Part shown: positions 36,278 through 45,690 of the stretch, piece by piece
Layout: every line of letters starts with the position of its first letter
Numbering within the stretch: the stretch's first letter is position 1
Assembly: GCF_000741705.1 (NCBI RefSeq)
Contig: NZ_JGZI01000002.1
Location: forward strand, 1 to 64,000
Direction of reading: 5' to 3'
Length of the DNA: 64,000 bases
Origin: Bifidobacterium psychraerophilum
GTDB lineage: Bacteria > Actinomycetota > Actinomycetes > Actinomycetales > Bifidobacteriaceae
Notes under the pieces: model-generated
The model's input: the letters and a program-made list of their open reading frames with translations, nothing else
Told to the model about the DNA's origin: nothing
Database searches by the model: none
Program-made: the position numbers and the translations under genes

Positions 36278-37747
36278 TCAGCGCTTTCTACGGGAAGCCC
36301 TCAGTGAGGCGAATATGGCCGCGAGCGTCGCCACCCCTCCGGCCAGCACGCCGGGTTTGCGCAGGAGATTCGCCGCATCCCCGGTCGAGCTGGGCATATG
36401 GCTCATCGCGAAGGTGTAGGCCTTATGGGATTTAGGCTTGCCCACCAGATCGCCGAATTCCAGCAGCTGCGTTCTCGGGTTGTGCGGATGGCGGATATCG
36501 AATTCGAACATGCGTGCCGCGCGCTTGCGTGGCACCGGTCCGTATGAGCCGAAGCCGCAGGTGGGCGTGACCCCGAGCATCATGCCCTCATGGGTGCCGA
36601 CGAAACCGTTGCGGTGGTCATGCCCCGCGAACACGGCGAAGTATCCCTCGCTTCTTCTGAGGATCTCGAATTCGCCGCAGTCCGTATCCGGGCAACTGAT
36701 CCCCTCGCCGAGGTAGCTTCCCGGCAGCGTCTTGGTCTCATCAAGCACATAGCACTGCGAGTCGTAAGCCCGGTACCCCTGAATCGCGTAAGGGGTGGTG
36801 GCAGGCACGACCCTGAGCAGATCATAGAACTGCGGCAATGGAATGTGCTGGAACACGATGGATTTGGTGTGCAGCAGACGGGGCAGCTGCGCAAGGAACG
36901 CGAGACCGGCGCGCGACGGCACACCGTACCCGCCCGTTTTCGCGTAATCCCCCGAATCCAATATGACCAGGCCGAACACATTCCTGCTCCCACTGACATC
37001 GGCAACCGGCAGGGCGAAGGTACCCGGTTCGCATGCGTAAATGACCTGATCGGCAAGACCGGAACCCGGCTGGCTACGGGGCTGGTCAGGTCTGGCGGCC
37101 GTGGATTCGGGATTCAGGCAGCCGGGGAATTCCCGGTAGATGGCGTCCATCTGCGCAGTATCCAGGCCACACTGGAAGTCGTGGTTGCCATAGGTCACCG
37201 CAAAGGGGATGCCCCGCGCGATCACCGGTTCAAGGAACTGCGCGATGCTGTGGCGCACCATATCCCGGGTGCGGGCATAGTCATGCTCACGCTCACCTTC
37301 GGCATCCTCATAGGCCGGGTTGGCGTTCAATCCTTCGATCTCGGCAAGGCCATCCTCGGGGATCGCAGGCTGATTGCCGCTCATGCCCTGAAGAGCGTTA
37401 CCAACCCAGTTGCTGACGCTGCGGCCCGCGGCATAGACACCATCCCAACCTGTCCCCCAGCGACGTTTGCGAAAGGTCCTGGCGTATGCGGCATCGTAAC
37501 CCGCGATCTGGTCACCGGAGAACACCACCAGATCGGGGCGTGAAGCATCACAGGCCGCGGCGATCAGGCTGATGGTATCCGGTGACACTTTGGGCCCGTC
37601 CTGGATATCGCTCAGCTGCAACACCCTGAATTTCCCGGAGTTATGGAATTGCAGGCGTCCCAAGCGGGCAGAGACCGAGACCTGATCGGCATGCGGGCGC
37701 CCCTCGGAATCAGGACGGGCATTGCGTGAAGTGCGAGCTTCAATCAT
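36278..37747 (-). CDS. Metallophosphoesterase with C-terminal membrane anchor
   Basis: A 489-residue protein of the calcineurin-like superfamily, near the purple-acid-phosphatase PAP28 group. Metal motifs are RVLQLSDIQD near 42, VVFSGDQ near 74, TYGNHD near 184 and AGHDHRNG near 370. A hydrophobic stretch followed by basic residues (ASRRKR end) lies at the C-terminus, so it may be membrane-attached. No N-terminal signal peptide is seen, leaving its location uncertain. The substrate is unknown. It ends 25 bases from the convergent IclR-type gene. Confidence 0.82.
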   Translation of the reverse strand: MIEARTSRNARPDSEGRPHADQVSVSARLGRLQFHNSGKFRVLQLSDIQDGPKVSPDTISLIAAACDASRPDLVVFSGDQIAGYDAAYARTFRKRRWGTGWDGVYAAGRSVSNWVGNALQGMSGNQPAIPEDGLAEIEGLNANPAYEDAEGEREHDYARTRDMVRHSIAQFLEPVIARGIPFAVTYGNHDFQCGLDTAQMDAIYREFPGCLNPESTAARPDQPRSQPGSGLADQVIYACEPGTFALPVADVSGSRNVFGLVILDSGDYAKTGGYGVPSRAGLAFLAQLPRLLHTKSIVFQHIPLPQFYDLLRVVPATTPYAIQGYRAYDSQCYVLDETKTLPGSYLGEGISCPDTDCGEFEILRRSEGYFAVFAGHDHRNGFVGTHEGMMLGVTPTCGFGSYGPVPRKRAARMFEFDIRHPHNPRTQLLEFGDLVGKPKSHKAYTFAMSHMPSSTGDAANLLRKPGVLAGGVATLAAIFASLRASRRKR

Positions 37748-37985
37748 GATTCCACACTACTTCACCAATCCGAAGATTCTCAATCATCAAAGCCCCTTAC
37801 GCATAAGGCAATATCTCCACCCGAGCTTCCAGATACGCCGGCCTTCCCCTGCTACGACCGACCACATAAGGAAAATGACCACGAAGGAGCCAGATCTCGA
37901 TTCACCTGTGAGGACACGATAGCTTTCGAGCATATACTGGTGCATGTCACGCGCCTGTATGGTGTGGGGGCTGTATCACTGGTGA

Positions 37986-38780
<795 letters not shown>

Positions 38781-38862
38781 ACGGATACCGGCGCATCCGC
38801 AGCCGGTGGCTGGGATGCGCCGGTCGATCAGTCGAGGCCTTCGCATGACGCGAGGGGTGCAC

Positions 38863-38910
38863 ACGGATGAAGGGCCCGGCCGCATATATGCGGCCGGGCC
38901 CTTCATCCGT
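38863..38910. terminator. 48-bp perfect palindrome after budC
   Basis: Every base from 38863 to 38886 pairs with 38910 down to 38887, giving a 24-bp stem without an obligatory loop. It lies about 80 bases after the budC stop. No U-run follows. It may terminate transcription in both directions or form a cruciform. Confidence 0.8.
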
Positions 38911-39053
38911 TAAGTCGGTGATACAAAACGGCGCATGCAGCCGACTGAGGGAATCGCGATGACCGATGGCGCCGAACATGCTGATCATTCAGCACGACAA
39001 CACCCGGTCATCTCCATCCGGCAGCAGGCTGCACACCCGATAGGGTTCACACC

Positions 39054-39302
39054 CTAGAACGTGATGATGAAACGATAGTCACGACCATCAAGGACACTGG
39101 ACACATAATCATCCAAATCGGATTTCGTGAAATTCACTCCAATGGAGCGAAATCCTTGTGCTGCCTTGCTCCTCAATGTGTGAGGCATCGCCTCATTGCT
39201 TGTTTCCCGAAGCTTTTTGTCTTCCGCGCTCACGTTGCGCGCCATATCCCACTTTTGATTTTTGTCAGAGTGGATTCGCATTCCTTTATGCATATTATTC
39301 AC
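39054..39302 (-). CDS. Small hypothetical protein
   Basis: An 82-residue frame starting at GTG 39302 with AGGA four bases upstream; ATG 39293 is also possible. Its composition is protein-like (few Cys, balanced charge), ending KSDLDDYVSSVLDGRDYRFIITF-like, while the opposite strand is not. No known domain is recognised. The region is less GC-rich than its surroundings, so this could be a recent acquisition or a degenerate end of a longer gene. Confidence 0.4.
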   Translation of the reverse strand: MNNMHKGMRIHSDKNQKWDMARNVSAEDKKLRETSNEAMPHTLRSKAAQGFRSIGVNFTKSDLDDYVSSVLDGRDYRFIITF

Positions 39303-39418
39303 TTATTCCTAAACACATCTCATCTACGGCCGGTCCTTCCGGCCTCATATTGACTTTGTATTCGATGATGACTATACACCTGTTGCATGCGAAGGTAACG
39401 CTCAAAGCTGAGAGGGGC

Positions 39419-39595
39419 ATGGAGGCGGCCAACAGCTCGGCATGCAATAATCTGCACATGGATGACTATGTATTGGCTGGGGATTATGACAACGAGACTT
39501 TGCAGGAAATGATCGAGCTGCGCGATCTGTTCGAATTAGGCGTCATTGATGAGACCGAGTTCTCGAACCGCATCGCGCAACTGATGGACTGGTGA
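39419..39595 (+). CDS. Small SHOCT-like protein
   Basis: A 58-residue frame from ATG 39419 with AGAGGGG just upstream, though the spacing is short. Its last 25 residues (EMIELRDLFELGVIDETEFSNRIAQLM) resemble the SHOCT short C-terminal domain, which has a LRDLxxxGxIxxxEFxxKxxxLL pattern. SHOCT domains usually end longer membrane or regulatory proteins, so a lone domain may be a small adaptor or a gene remnant. Its start is uncertain; earlier in-frame ATGs exist at 39365-39368. Confidence 0.45.
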   Translation: MEAANSSACNNLHMDDYVLAGDYDNETLQEMIELRDLFELGVIDETEFSNRIAQLMDW

Positions 39596-39625
39596 TACGT
39601 CACCACCTCATCATGAATGCGAAGT

Positions 39626-40450
39626 TCACCGCTCGAGCGTAAAGGAACGCTCTGCGATCCAGTATGCCTGAATATGGACCGCCGATCGGGGGAAATGACG
39701 TCCCCTGGCGATCAGCACGCGTATATCCCGCAAAGCCGAACGTTCACCGGCCGCCCAGAACTGCCAGTTCTCCAATCCCGGCCCATCACGCATCACACTC
39801 TGCAGAACGGATTCCACGCAACTCACAGGCGAAGCGCCGTCGACGAAGCGTGCAGTGGTGAGCTTGTTCCTCCTCTCCGGCAGGAAAGCGGTCAGATCGT
39901 GATCACCACCCACAATCACCTCGGCATGCACATTGATTGGCAGCACGCGCAGTATCGAGCACACGGCCGGGAAAGCGGATTCATCTGCGAACAGCACCAC
40001 GCCCTGCAGGGCTTCATCCTGTTGGAAGGGCCTGGAACCCATGACCTGTGCATGCAGATGGTCACCGACCTTCGCGTGTGTGGCCCAATGCGCGGCCGGG
40101 CCGCCACCGTCATGCACGAAGAAGTCGATATCGCACCCATCCGAATCCGGCGCAATCGAAGAGATCGTGTATCCACGCTGCACCTCGCGTCCGCCTTCCA
40201 GAGGGAACCACAGACGGAGCCAGGCCGCGGCCTCATGCAAGGACGCGGGCAAGGGGCTGTCGCTCGAAAAGCTGACCCTGCGCATCACCCCGCCATATAC
40301 ATCCTGCGTCTGTACGACCTTGAGATCGAATTGCCTGGCACCCAACAAATCAAGCACGGCCCCTTGGAAACCTCTTCCCACAGCATTCCCCCGTTCGGCG
40401 CTCATCTGTCGAGCGCCCATATCCTGCATGCAAGTCTCTTCATCGCTCAT
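39626..40450 (-). CDS. Siderophore-interacting FAD-dependent ferric reductase (ViuB-like)
   Basis: A 274-residue cytoplasmic flavoprotein likely releasing iron from imported ferric siderophores. The FAD-binding barrel has RGYTISSIAPDSDGCDIDFFVHDGGGPAAHWA (RxYT and HxxxGPAxxWA), and the C-terminal SIP domain has VLFADESAFPAV and FWAAGERSALRDIRVLI. The start is set at ATG 40450; a longer frame to 40543 has no better ribosome site. No siderophore uptake genes are nearby, so it likely works with transport genes elsewhere. Confidence 0.82.
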   Translation of the reverse strand: MSDEETCMQDMGARQMSAERGNAVGRGFQGAVLDLLGARQFDLKVVQTQDVYGGVMRRVSFSSDSPLPASLHEAAAWLRLWFPLEGGREVQRGYTISSIAPDSDGCDIDFFVHDGGGPAAHWATHAKVGDHLHAQVMGSRPFQQDEALQGVVLFADESAFPAVCSILRVLPINVHAEVIVGGDHDLTAFLPERRNKLTTARFVDGASPVSCVESVLQSVMRDGPGLENWQFWAAGERSALRDIRVLIARGRHFPRSAVHIQAYWIAERSFTLER

Positions 40451-40624
40451 TGCATCAGTGCGTATTACGCGAATGCGCATCCATCCGATGCGGATGGATG
40501 CTCCCGATTCTAAGGATGCGCTTCGGGCATGTAAATAGCCCACAGCATCTCATCTGTGATTCAGAGCACACCTATCACGCGATGGGTGGGGTTCATCGGG
40601 GCCAGGCGGATGCCCGGGATGCGG

Positions 40625-41686
40625 TCACGCCAAGGCTTCGCCGCTGTTCCTCCATTGACGGACCGCATATCCTGCGAACAGCGACAGGACGTAGAGCACC
40701 ATGACCGCGGCGAATACGGTTTCCACGCCCTGGAGGACGAACAGCCAGGAAGGCACGGCCCAACCGGCACTGCGAAACAGCGTCAACGCCTTATACAGGG
40801 CGGTGGCCGTAATGACGAAGGGGAATGTCATGGCGGCGTATGAGGGGACGAAAGGCGTGCGCAGCAGCTTCGGCAGGTGAAGCAGCACCATGACGAACAG
40901 CAGTTGGGCGCATACCAGCATCACCAGCACCAGCATCGTGTTCGGATTGCTTGCAGCTGTGGTGTATCCGGCTATCGAGAGGCTCATCGGTGCCGCGTAG
41001 ATGCAGAACGATGGCTTCGCGGCCTCCGGCAGCTCGAGACGAAACATCCTCAGGGTCACCACCACGAATGTAAGTGCGTACAGTACGAAACCGCACCAGA
41101 AGATCAGCAGTCCAAAAGGCTGCTGCCCCACGGCCTGAGAGGTCGATGAGGCCACGACGATCCCGACGAAACCGACGAACCAGGTGGGATACACATTGCT
41201 CAGAGTGAAGGCCCTGATGACAAAACGACTGGTGATATGGACCATCAGCACGATGTTGCAGCTGACTGCAAAATACCACAACGCCACAGCGATCATATGG
41301 GCGCCTGTACCCAGTGGCGCCAGATAGCTCGCGTACTGCATCAAGGACATCAGCACGGTTGCGGAAACCGGCGCGACGACCGGGTTGGACATGTCCTCGC
41401 TCAACACGATTGCGGGGTGGATCAGGCATTTGGCGATAATCGTCACGAAAAACGATAAGGCCAGTAGCGCGAACAGCAGATGGATCCATGCGCTGGCCGT
41501 AGGAAACAGCGTGCCCAGCAAGGCACCAAGTGCCAGGACGCCAAGGGTGAGGCCGCCTTTGGGCAGAGGGACCGAACGGTGATAGCTGACCATCCGTGAT
41601 TCATGGCCTTCATTCCGTTCCTTGTCCAGACTTGATTGATTCGACGCGATATCAGGTGCCTCCACCGTGGTGTTCATGCTGCTCAT
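40625..41686 (-). CDS. TDT/SLAC1-family transporter
   Basis: A protein of about 353 residues with ten hydrophobic segments. It matches the tellurite-resistance/dicarboxylate transporter (TDT) family, related to TehA, Mae1 and plant SLAC1 anion channels. The VPLPKGGLTLGVLALGALLG start and the Gly-rich helix turns are typical. Substrates in the family include malate, sulfite and tellurite, and the one here is unknown. It is divergent from a LysR-family gene, which probably regulates it. The start codon (41686 or 41677) is uncertain. Confidence 0.8.
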   Translation of the reverse strand: MSSMNTTVEAPDIASNQSSLDKERNEGHESRMVSYHRSVPLPKGGLTLGVLALGALLGTLFPTASAWIHLLFALLALSFFVTIIAKCLIHPAIVLSEDMSNPVVAPVSATVLMSLMQYASYLAPLGTGAHMIAVALWYFAVSCNIVLMVHITSRFVIRAFTLSNVYPTWFVGFVGIVVASSTSQAVGQQPFGLLIFWCGFVLYALTFVVVTLRMFRLELPEAAKPSFCIYAAPMSLSIAGYTTAASNPNTMLVLVMLVCAQLLFVMVLLHLPKLLRTPFVPSYAAMTFPFVITATALYKALTLFRSAGWAVPSWLFVLQGVETVFAAVMVLYVLSLFAGYAVRQWRNSGEALA

Positions 41687-41743
41687 ACCACCAGTGTGCA
41701 AAGCAATCATCCATTCTGCAAATTACTCAAAGATATATTATTT

Positions 41744-41758
41744 ATTCCATATTGGAAT
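41744..41758. promoter_or_regulatory. Candidate LysR-type binding site
   Basis: ATTCC-ATATT-GGAAT is a short dyad in the A/T-rich gap between the transporter and LysR genes. Interrupted dyads of this kind are typical of LysR-family boxes. Confidence 0.5.
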
Positions 41759-41803
41759 ATCATAGGGATTGAAGCGATATAGCGACGAATCCCGAGGAAC
41801 ACC

Positions 41804-42742
41804 ATGGCCCGCATAGATGACATCAGTTTCACACTGCTTAACACCCTCGTCGCCGTTTACGAAACACGTGAATTCACCGCCGCAGCGGACGAACTGGGTA
41901 TCGCGCAATCCACCGTTTCGAAAAGAATCGCCACCTTGGAGGATGTCTTCGGTCTGTCGCTATTCGTCAGAAGATCCAAAAGCGAGCTGCTGCCGACCCC
42001 CGCAGGACGCCGTCTCTACAGCTCGGCCGCAGGACTCCTGCAACAGTGGTCCGATGCAGTGTACCACATGTCCGCGAATAATTTCCAGAAAACACCCTTC
42101 TCGCTCCTCCTCTCCCACACCGCATCGAGCACCCTGCTCCCACAGGTGATTCAGGGCATGCAGAGCTCACTGGACACCACCGACTTTTCAGCGCATACGA
42201 TGAACTCCGAGCAGATACTGGAAAGCATCGTGAAAAAGCATGCGCATATGGGCATCGTCGAGAAACCGATGAGCACGGATGTGCTTCGACTCGATGTCCT
42301 GCGCGAGGACCGGCTGGTTCTGGCCGGCGATTACAGGCAGCATCGAGGCATGGGAGAGCACGGCCACCCCGCGCGGAGCGACTCCGGGGCGTCTTCCACC
42401 ACATCCTCAGCCTTCCCCGGCGAGGGTGAGGTATCGCCGGATGCCCTCTGGCTGGTGAGGGAGGCCGGCTCAGGGGTGCGGTATTTCACCGACCTGTTTT
42501 TCCGGACCGTCGGCCTGTCCCCCAGCAGGGTTGTGGAACTCGATAGCAATGAGAAGATCCGTTCGGTGCTCGCATCGGGCGTCGGATGCACCATCCTCTC
42601 CCAGGACTCCGTCCCTGAGGGCATCGCCACGGTCGACCTGGGTGATTCCTTCATACGCCACTTCTACGCCCTGACGCCCAAAACGGGTCTGAACCCCGAT
42701 CAGCGGATGCTCGTCGAGAAGATCATCACCCTGCTGCGATAG
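41804..42742 (+). CDS. LysR-family transcriptional regulator
   Basis: A 312-residue regulator with an N-terminal helix-turn-helix (TLVAVYETREFTAAADELGIAQSTVSKRIATLED) and a C-terminal substrate-binding domain. A low-complexity stretch (about residues 195-220) interrupts the effector domain. Divergent placement from the TDT transporter suggests it controls that gene and itself. The effector is unknown. Confidence 0.85.
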   Translation: MARIDDISFTLLNTLVAVYETREFTAAADELGIAQSTVSKRIATLEDVFGLSLFVRRSKSELLPTPAGRRLYSSAAGLLQQWSDAVYHMSANNFQKTPFSLLLSHTASSTLLPQVIQGMQSSLDTTDFSAHTMNSEQILESIVKKHAHMGIVEKPMSTDVLRLDVLREDRLVLAGDYRQHRGMGEHGHPARSDSGASSTTSSAFPGEGEVSPDALWLVREAGSGVRYFTDLFFRTVGLSPSRVVELDSNEKIRSVLASGVGCTILSQDSVPEGIATVDLGDSFIRHFYALTPKTGLNPDQRMLVEKIITLLR

Positions 42743-42833
42743 GCCCTGCCTCGCAGCTGTCGCCGTATCGCGGATTCACCGTGCCCATGCCCGCTGGATG
42801 CTCATACGCAGCGCACCACACAGCACACAGCCC

Positions 42834-42858
42834 TCAGTACTCAGTAGTCAGTACTCAG
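42834..42858. repeat. Direct repeat of TCAGTACTCAG
   Basis: Two copies (42834-42844 and 42848-42858) have a 14-base period and sit just upstream of a small membrane-protein gene. The whole block is also nearly palindromic. Function unknown. Confidence 0.6.
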
Positions 42859-42866
42859 CCACAGGG

Positions 42867-43154
42867 ATGAGTGATAATCAGCCTCCAGAAGGATTCAAAC
42901 GACCGGATCGCTACCATATTCTGGGCGTCATGGATTATTCTCACATTGCGTTCTGGATCGGCCTCGTCATCACCGGATTGGGCTTCCTGCTGCTCTGGGC
43001 AGGTGGCATCTGCTTCCGCTGGCGGGCCTATCGGAATCTTCCGGCCTGGGACGGAGCGACCAGGCCCTTGCTGCGCTGGGGACTGGCCGTGTCGGTCATC
43101 GGACTCGCCATCTTCGTGCCTGTCCTCTACCACCTGTATTGGGTCGCATCCTAG
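42867..43154 (+). CDS. Small hypothetical membrane protein
   Basis: A 95-residue protein with two clear hydrophobic segments (about 28-48 and 68-92) and a basic loop between them (RWRAYRNLPAWDG). The start is ATG 42867; an inner ATG at 42930 would remove the polar N-terminus. The family is not recognised. It stands alone between the LysR gene and an empty region. Confidence 0.5.
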   Translation: MSDNQPPEGFKRPDRYHILGVMDYSHIAFWIGLVITGLGFLLLWAGGICFRWRAYRNLPAWDGATRPLLRWGLAVSVIGLAIFVPVLYHLYWVAS

Positions 43155-43542
43155 AAAGCGACCCTGAGCCCGCCACCTCCATCCCGAGCGTGTCCGTCCA
43201 ACAACGCCGAAGCCCTGACGCATTCGGGGCATCAGGCACGATGTTGACGTATGGTGGCTGCTCTGCAGGGGACGCTCTCGTAAACGCGCCCGCTTCTACG
43301 CACATATTGCCGCGACATACCCGGAGCCGTTGCATCGTCGTCAATACGCGGGAGCAATCCTCCTTCAGATTGCTGTAAGGACAGGATGCCGGGTCCTCAG
43401 ACGATCCGAAGGAGTCTGCGCGCCCTTCCGGGCGCTGATGCTGATGTTTGAAGACAGCGGCCAGCACATGGTCGCCGCTGTACGGCACCAGGACTTCAGT
43501 CCCCGGATTGCTGTGCCGGTACGACGGCTTCGTCCATGCAGG
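43155..43542. other. Gene-free stretch
   Basis: About 390 bases before the convergent reductase gene. Open frames on both strands have poor composition (many Arg, Cys, Ser) and no ribosome sites. I see no RNA gene or repeat. Confidence 0.5.
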
Positions 43543-44760
43543 CTAGAGTTTTTTCTCAAACCCCTCCATCGGAGCCATATGATTCCTGTACTCACTCTGC
43601 CGAGTGGCACTCTGTTCCGTTGCAGAGCCCCGCTGCCCCTCATCATCGGAGAAGTGCATCACCGTTCTGAATGACGTCGCCAGATACTGCTGTGTGACCG
43701 GAGGTATGGCCAACTCGGTCATATCCGCACGGTTCAGCGTGGTGCGGATGCTGGCGTAATCACCCGATTGGACTTTCTGCACCCACTGCGGCTCGCGCAG
43801 AAGCTCCCTGCCGATGGCAACCAAATCGGCTCCACCCTTCAGCGCGGCCTCCGCATCCTCGGGGAGCTCTATGGAACCGACACCGATCAGCGGGGCATGC
43901 CCGGCGGTCACCCTGGCGAACTGCGCCAGCAGCGGCTCCTCATCGCTTGCATCATTCAATGAGGTCCGTTGGTAACTTCCCATCGACAGATGGATGTAAT
44001 CGACACTGTCACGGATCTTCTCGGCGAAATAGAGCGAATCATCCAGACGGATGCCGGGTGTCTCGATCTCCTCCGGGGACAGGCGATAGCCCAGGATAAA
44101 GGATGAGTCGGCACGGCGATCGATCACGGCACGTACGCGCTCGATCACCGAGAGCGCGAAACGCATCCTCTCGTCTCGTCCGCCTCCCCACTGGTCGGTC
44201 CTCCTGTTCGAATGAGGCGAGAAGAACTGCTGAAGCAGGTAGGTGTTCGCCCCGTGCAATTCAACGCCATCGAATCCGGCTTCTATCGCACGGCGGGTGG
44301 CATCGGCGAAGTCTTCGATGGTCTCCTCTATCTCCCTCTCGCTCATCGCTTCCGGAATCTCGGCATCGGAAGGATACTCGGCGGCCACGGCGCTCGCACT
44401 CTGCGTCCGTTCACCCCTGAGGATGCCGCTATTCGATTTACGACCGGCATGGAAGATCTGCAGAACCGCCCGTGCACCGTTGGATGTGATGGCGTTGGCG
44501 AGTCTCGTCAATCCGGGAATCATCAGATCGTCACCCGCCGAAAGCTCGCCTTCGAATCCCTTCCCTCTTCCGCTCACATTCGCCACCGCGGTGATGACCA
44601 TTCCAGGCCCGCCGCTGCGCGCGGCGTAGTATTCAATCTCGTCCTTGGTGACCATGCCGTTATAGAAACTGGCCATGGTGGTCATCGGGCTCATCACCAC
44701 CCGGTTGCGTAGCCGCAATCCTGATTTGAAGGTGTACCCTTGCAACACATCGTTCGTCAT
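43543..44760 (-). CDS. Old-yellow-enzyme family NADH:flavin oxidoreductase
   Basis: A 405-residue FMN-dependent ene-reductase. Motifs include RLRNRVVMSPMTTMAS near 17-32, ILQIFHAGRKS-like, EIEETIEDFADATRRAIEAGFDGVELHGANTYLLQQFFSPHSNRRTD (substrate/FMN site) and ADLVAIGRELLREP near 330. It probably reduces electrophilic enones or quinones. The divergent HxlR-type gene and the shared dyad fit an electrophile-responsive pair. About 45 extra residues of low-complexity composition end the protein. Confidence 0.9.
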   Translation of the reverse strand: MTNDVLQGYTFKSGLRLRNRVVMSPMTTMASFYNGMVTKDEIEYYAARSGGPGMVITAVANVSGRGKGFEGELSAGDDLMIPGLTRLANAITSNGARAVLQIFHAGRKSNSGILRGERTQSASAVAAEYPSDAEIPEAMSEREIEETIEDFADATRRAIEAGFDGVELHGANTYLLQQFFSPHSNRRTDQWGGGRDERMRFALSVIERVRAVIDRRADSSFILGYRLSPEEIETPGIRLDDSLYFAEKIRDSVDYIHLSMGSYQRTSLNDASDEEPLLAQFARVTAGHAPLIGVGSIELPEDAEAALKGGADLVAIGRELLREPQWVQKVQSGDYASIRTTLNRADMTELAIPPVTQQYLATSFRTVMHFSDDEGQRGSATEQSATRQSEYRNHMAPMEGFEKKL

Positions 44761-44846
44761 CGCGATCCTTCCACATGTATGTTGGCAGCCGCCCTATCGC
44801 AGGCGGTCGCGATTCAGTATCATGGTCGATTAGCGAAGATTTGGAT

Positions 44847-44856
44847 AGTACCTACT
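44847..44856. promoter_or_regulatory. Candidate HxlR-type operator
   Basis: AGTA-CC-TACT is a short perfect dyad in the gap between the divergent reductase and HxlR genes, of the type seen for HxlR/YodB-family regulators. Confidence 0.45.
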
Positions 44857-44906
44857 TTTTGGTGCGTAAGCACCCATCGCAACAGTTTTGCTCTATGGAG
44901 GGGATT

Positions 44907-45281
44907 ATGGCGGAACAATATCGTTTGGGCATAGAGGCGACGCTTGAAGCCATCGGCGGAAAATGGAAACCGCTGATCCTGTGTCATCTGGGCAACGGCC
45001 CCCAACGCCCAGGCGAACTATGCCGGAAGATATCCGGAATCACGCAGAAGATGCTCACCCAGCAGCTCAGGGAATTGGAGCGGGACGGAATCGTGGAACG
45101 AACCGTATTCCCCGTGGTTCCTCCCAAAGTCGAGTATTCGATCACCGCGACAGGTAAGAGCCTGCGCACGGTGCTTCTCACCATGTCCGAATGGGGCGAG
45201 GCCCAGATCGCACAGAGGCAGCGCAACGGCGAGGACGTCAAGCTACTCTCCCCCGACCACAGCGGATACCTGCGATACTGA
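44907..45281 (+). CDS. HxlR-family transcriptional regulator
   Basis: A 124-residue winged-helix regulator. The core has LEAIGGKWKPLILCHL, QRPGELCRKISGITQKMLTQQLRELERDGIVERT and YSITATGKSL. ATG 44907 has GGAGGGG upstream; an ATG at 44895 is also in frame. Two Cys residues, near positions 26 and 38, lie in the winged helix, so thiol sensing of quinones or aldehydes, as in YodB and HypR, is possible but not shown. Confidence 0.9.
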   Translation: MAEQYRLGIEATLEAIGGKWKPLILCHLGNGPQRPGELCRKISGITQKMLTQQLRELERDGIVERTVFPVVPPKVEYSITATGKSLRTVLLTMSEWGEAQIAQRQRNGEDVKLLSPDHSGYLRY

Positions 45282-45320
45282 CTACTGATTGTCCACGACT
45301 CTTAGAGCCATAACACAAAA

Positions 45321-45348
45321 GTCCCGCAACCTTCGCAGGAGACGGGAC
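45321..45348 (+). terminator. Terminator after the HxlR gene
   Basis: GTCCCG pairs with CGGGAC over a long loop with inner pairing, followed by CTTTGTTTGG on the + strand. It also lies ahead of the tRNA cluster's own hairpins. Confidence 0.5.
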
Positions 45349-45355
45349 AGCTTTG

Positions 45356-45382
45356 TTTGGGGTACCTATGGGGTACCCCAAA
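45356..45382 (-). terminator. Hairpin downstream of the tRNA pair
   Basis: TTTGGGGTACC (45356-45366) pairs with GGTACCCCAAA (45372-45382) over a 5-nt loop. The left arm shares TGGGGTACCT with the 3' end of the tRNA-Gln gene. Confidence 0.5.
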
Positions 45383-45387
45383 CAGTG

Positions 45388-45418
45388 AAGCCCTCGCGCC
45401 GTGTGGCTGCGAGGGCTT
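45388..45418 (-). terminator. Terminator of the tRNA-Glu/tRNA-Gln transcript
   Basis: AAGCCCTCGC (45388-45397) pairs with GCGAGGGCTT (45409-45418) over an 11-nt loop, just downstream of tRNA-Gln on the minus strand. Confidence 0.65.
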
Positions 45419-45441
45419 CTGCCTGTTGTGTTTCGTATTGG

Positions 45442-45513
45442 CTGGGGTACCTGGACTCGAACCAAGAACAACTGAACCAGAATCAGCCGTGTTGCCAATT
45501 ACACCATACCCCA
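45442..45513 (-). tRNA. tRNA-Gln (anticodon CTG)
   Basis: The 72-nt sequence has acceptor arms TGGGGTA/TACCCCA with a G discriminator, a D-loop AATTGGCAAC region, anticodon loop TTCTGGT with CTG at its centre, and T-loop TTCGAGT. It reads codon CAG. A CCA-like triplet follows at 45441-45439. Confidence 0.9.
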
Positions 45514-45555
45514 ATGGCCGGCGTAACAATCGCAGAACGACTGCCGCGTCCGTCG

Positions 45556-45628
45556 TACCCCCAACCGGATTTGAACCGGTGTTACCGCCGTGAGAGGGCG
45601 ATGTCCTAGGCCGCTAGACGATGGGGGC
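45556..45628 (-). tRNA. tRNA-Glu (anticodon CTC)
   Basis: The 73-nt sequence has acceptor arms GCCCCCA/TGGGGGT (a G-T pair at its end), anticodon stem CGCC/GGCG around the loop CTCTCAC with anticodon CTC, and a regular T-arm. It reads codon GAG and lies 42 bases upstream of tRNA-Gln and 62 bases downstream of gltX. Confidence 0.9.
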
Positions 45629-45690
45629 CTTTTAATTATCCGCAGCGTTGCTTCCGAGGAAAAAACGCAGCGGATACAGAATATACATGC

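Noticed and set aside
42834-42858. Short repeats as a possible CRISPR array
   Set aside because: Only two 11-bp copies with a 3-bp spacer; no array structure or cas genes.
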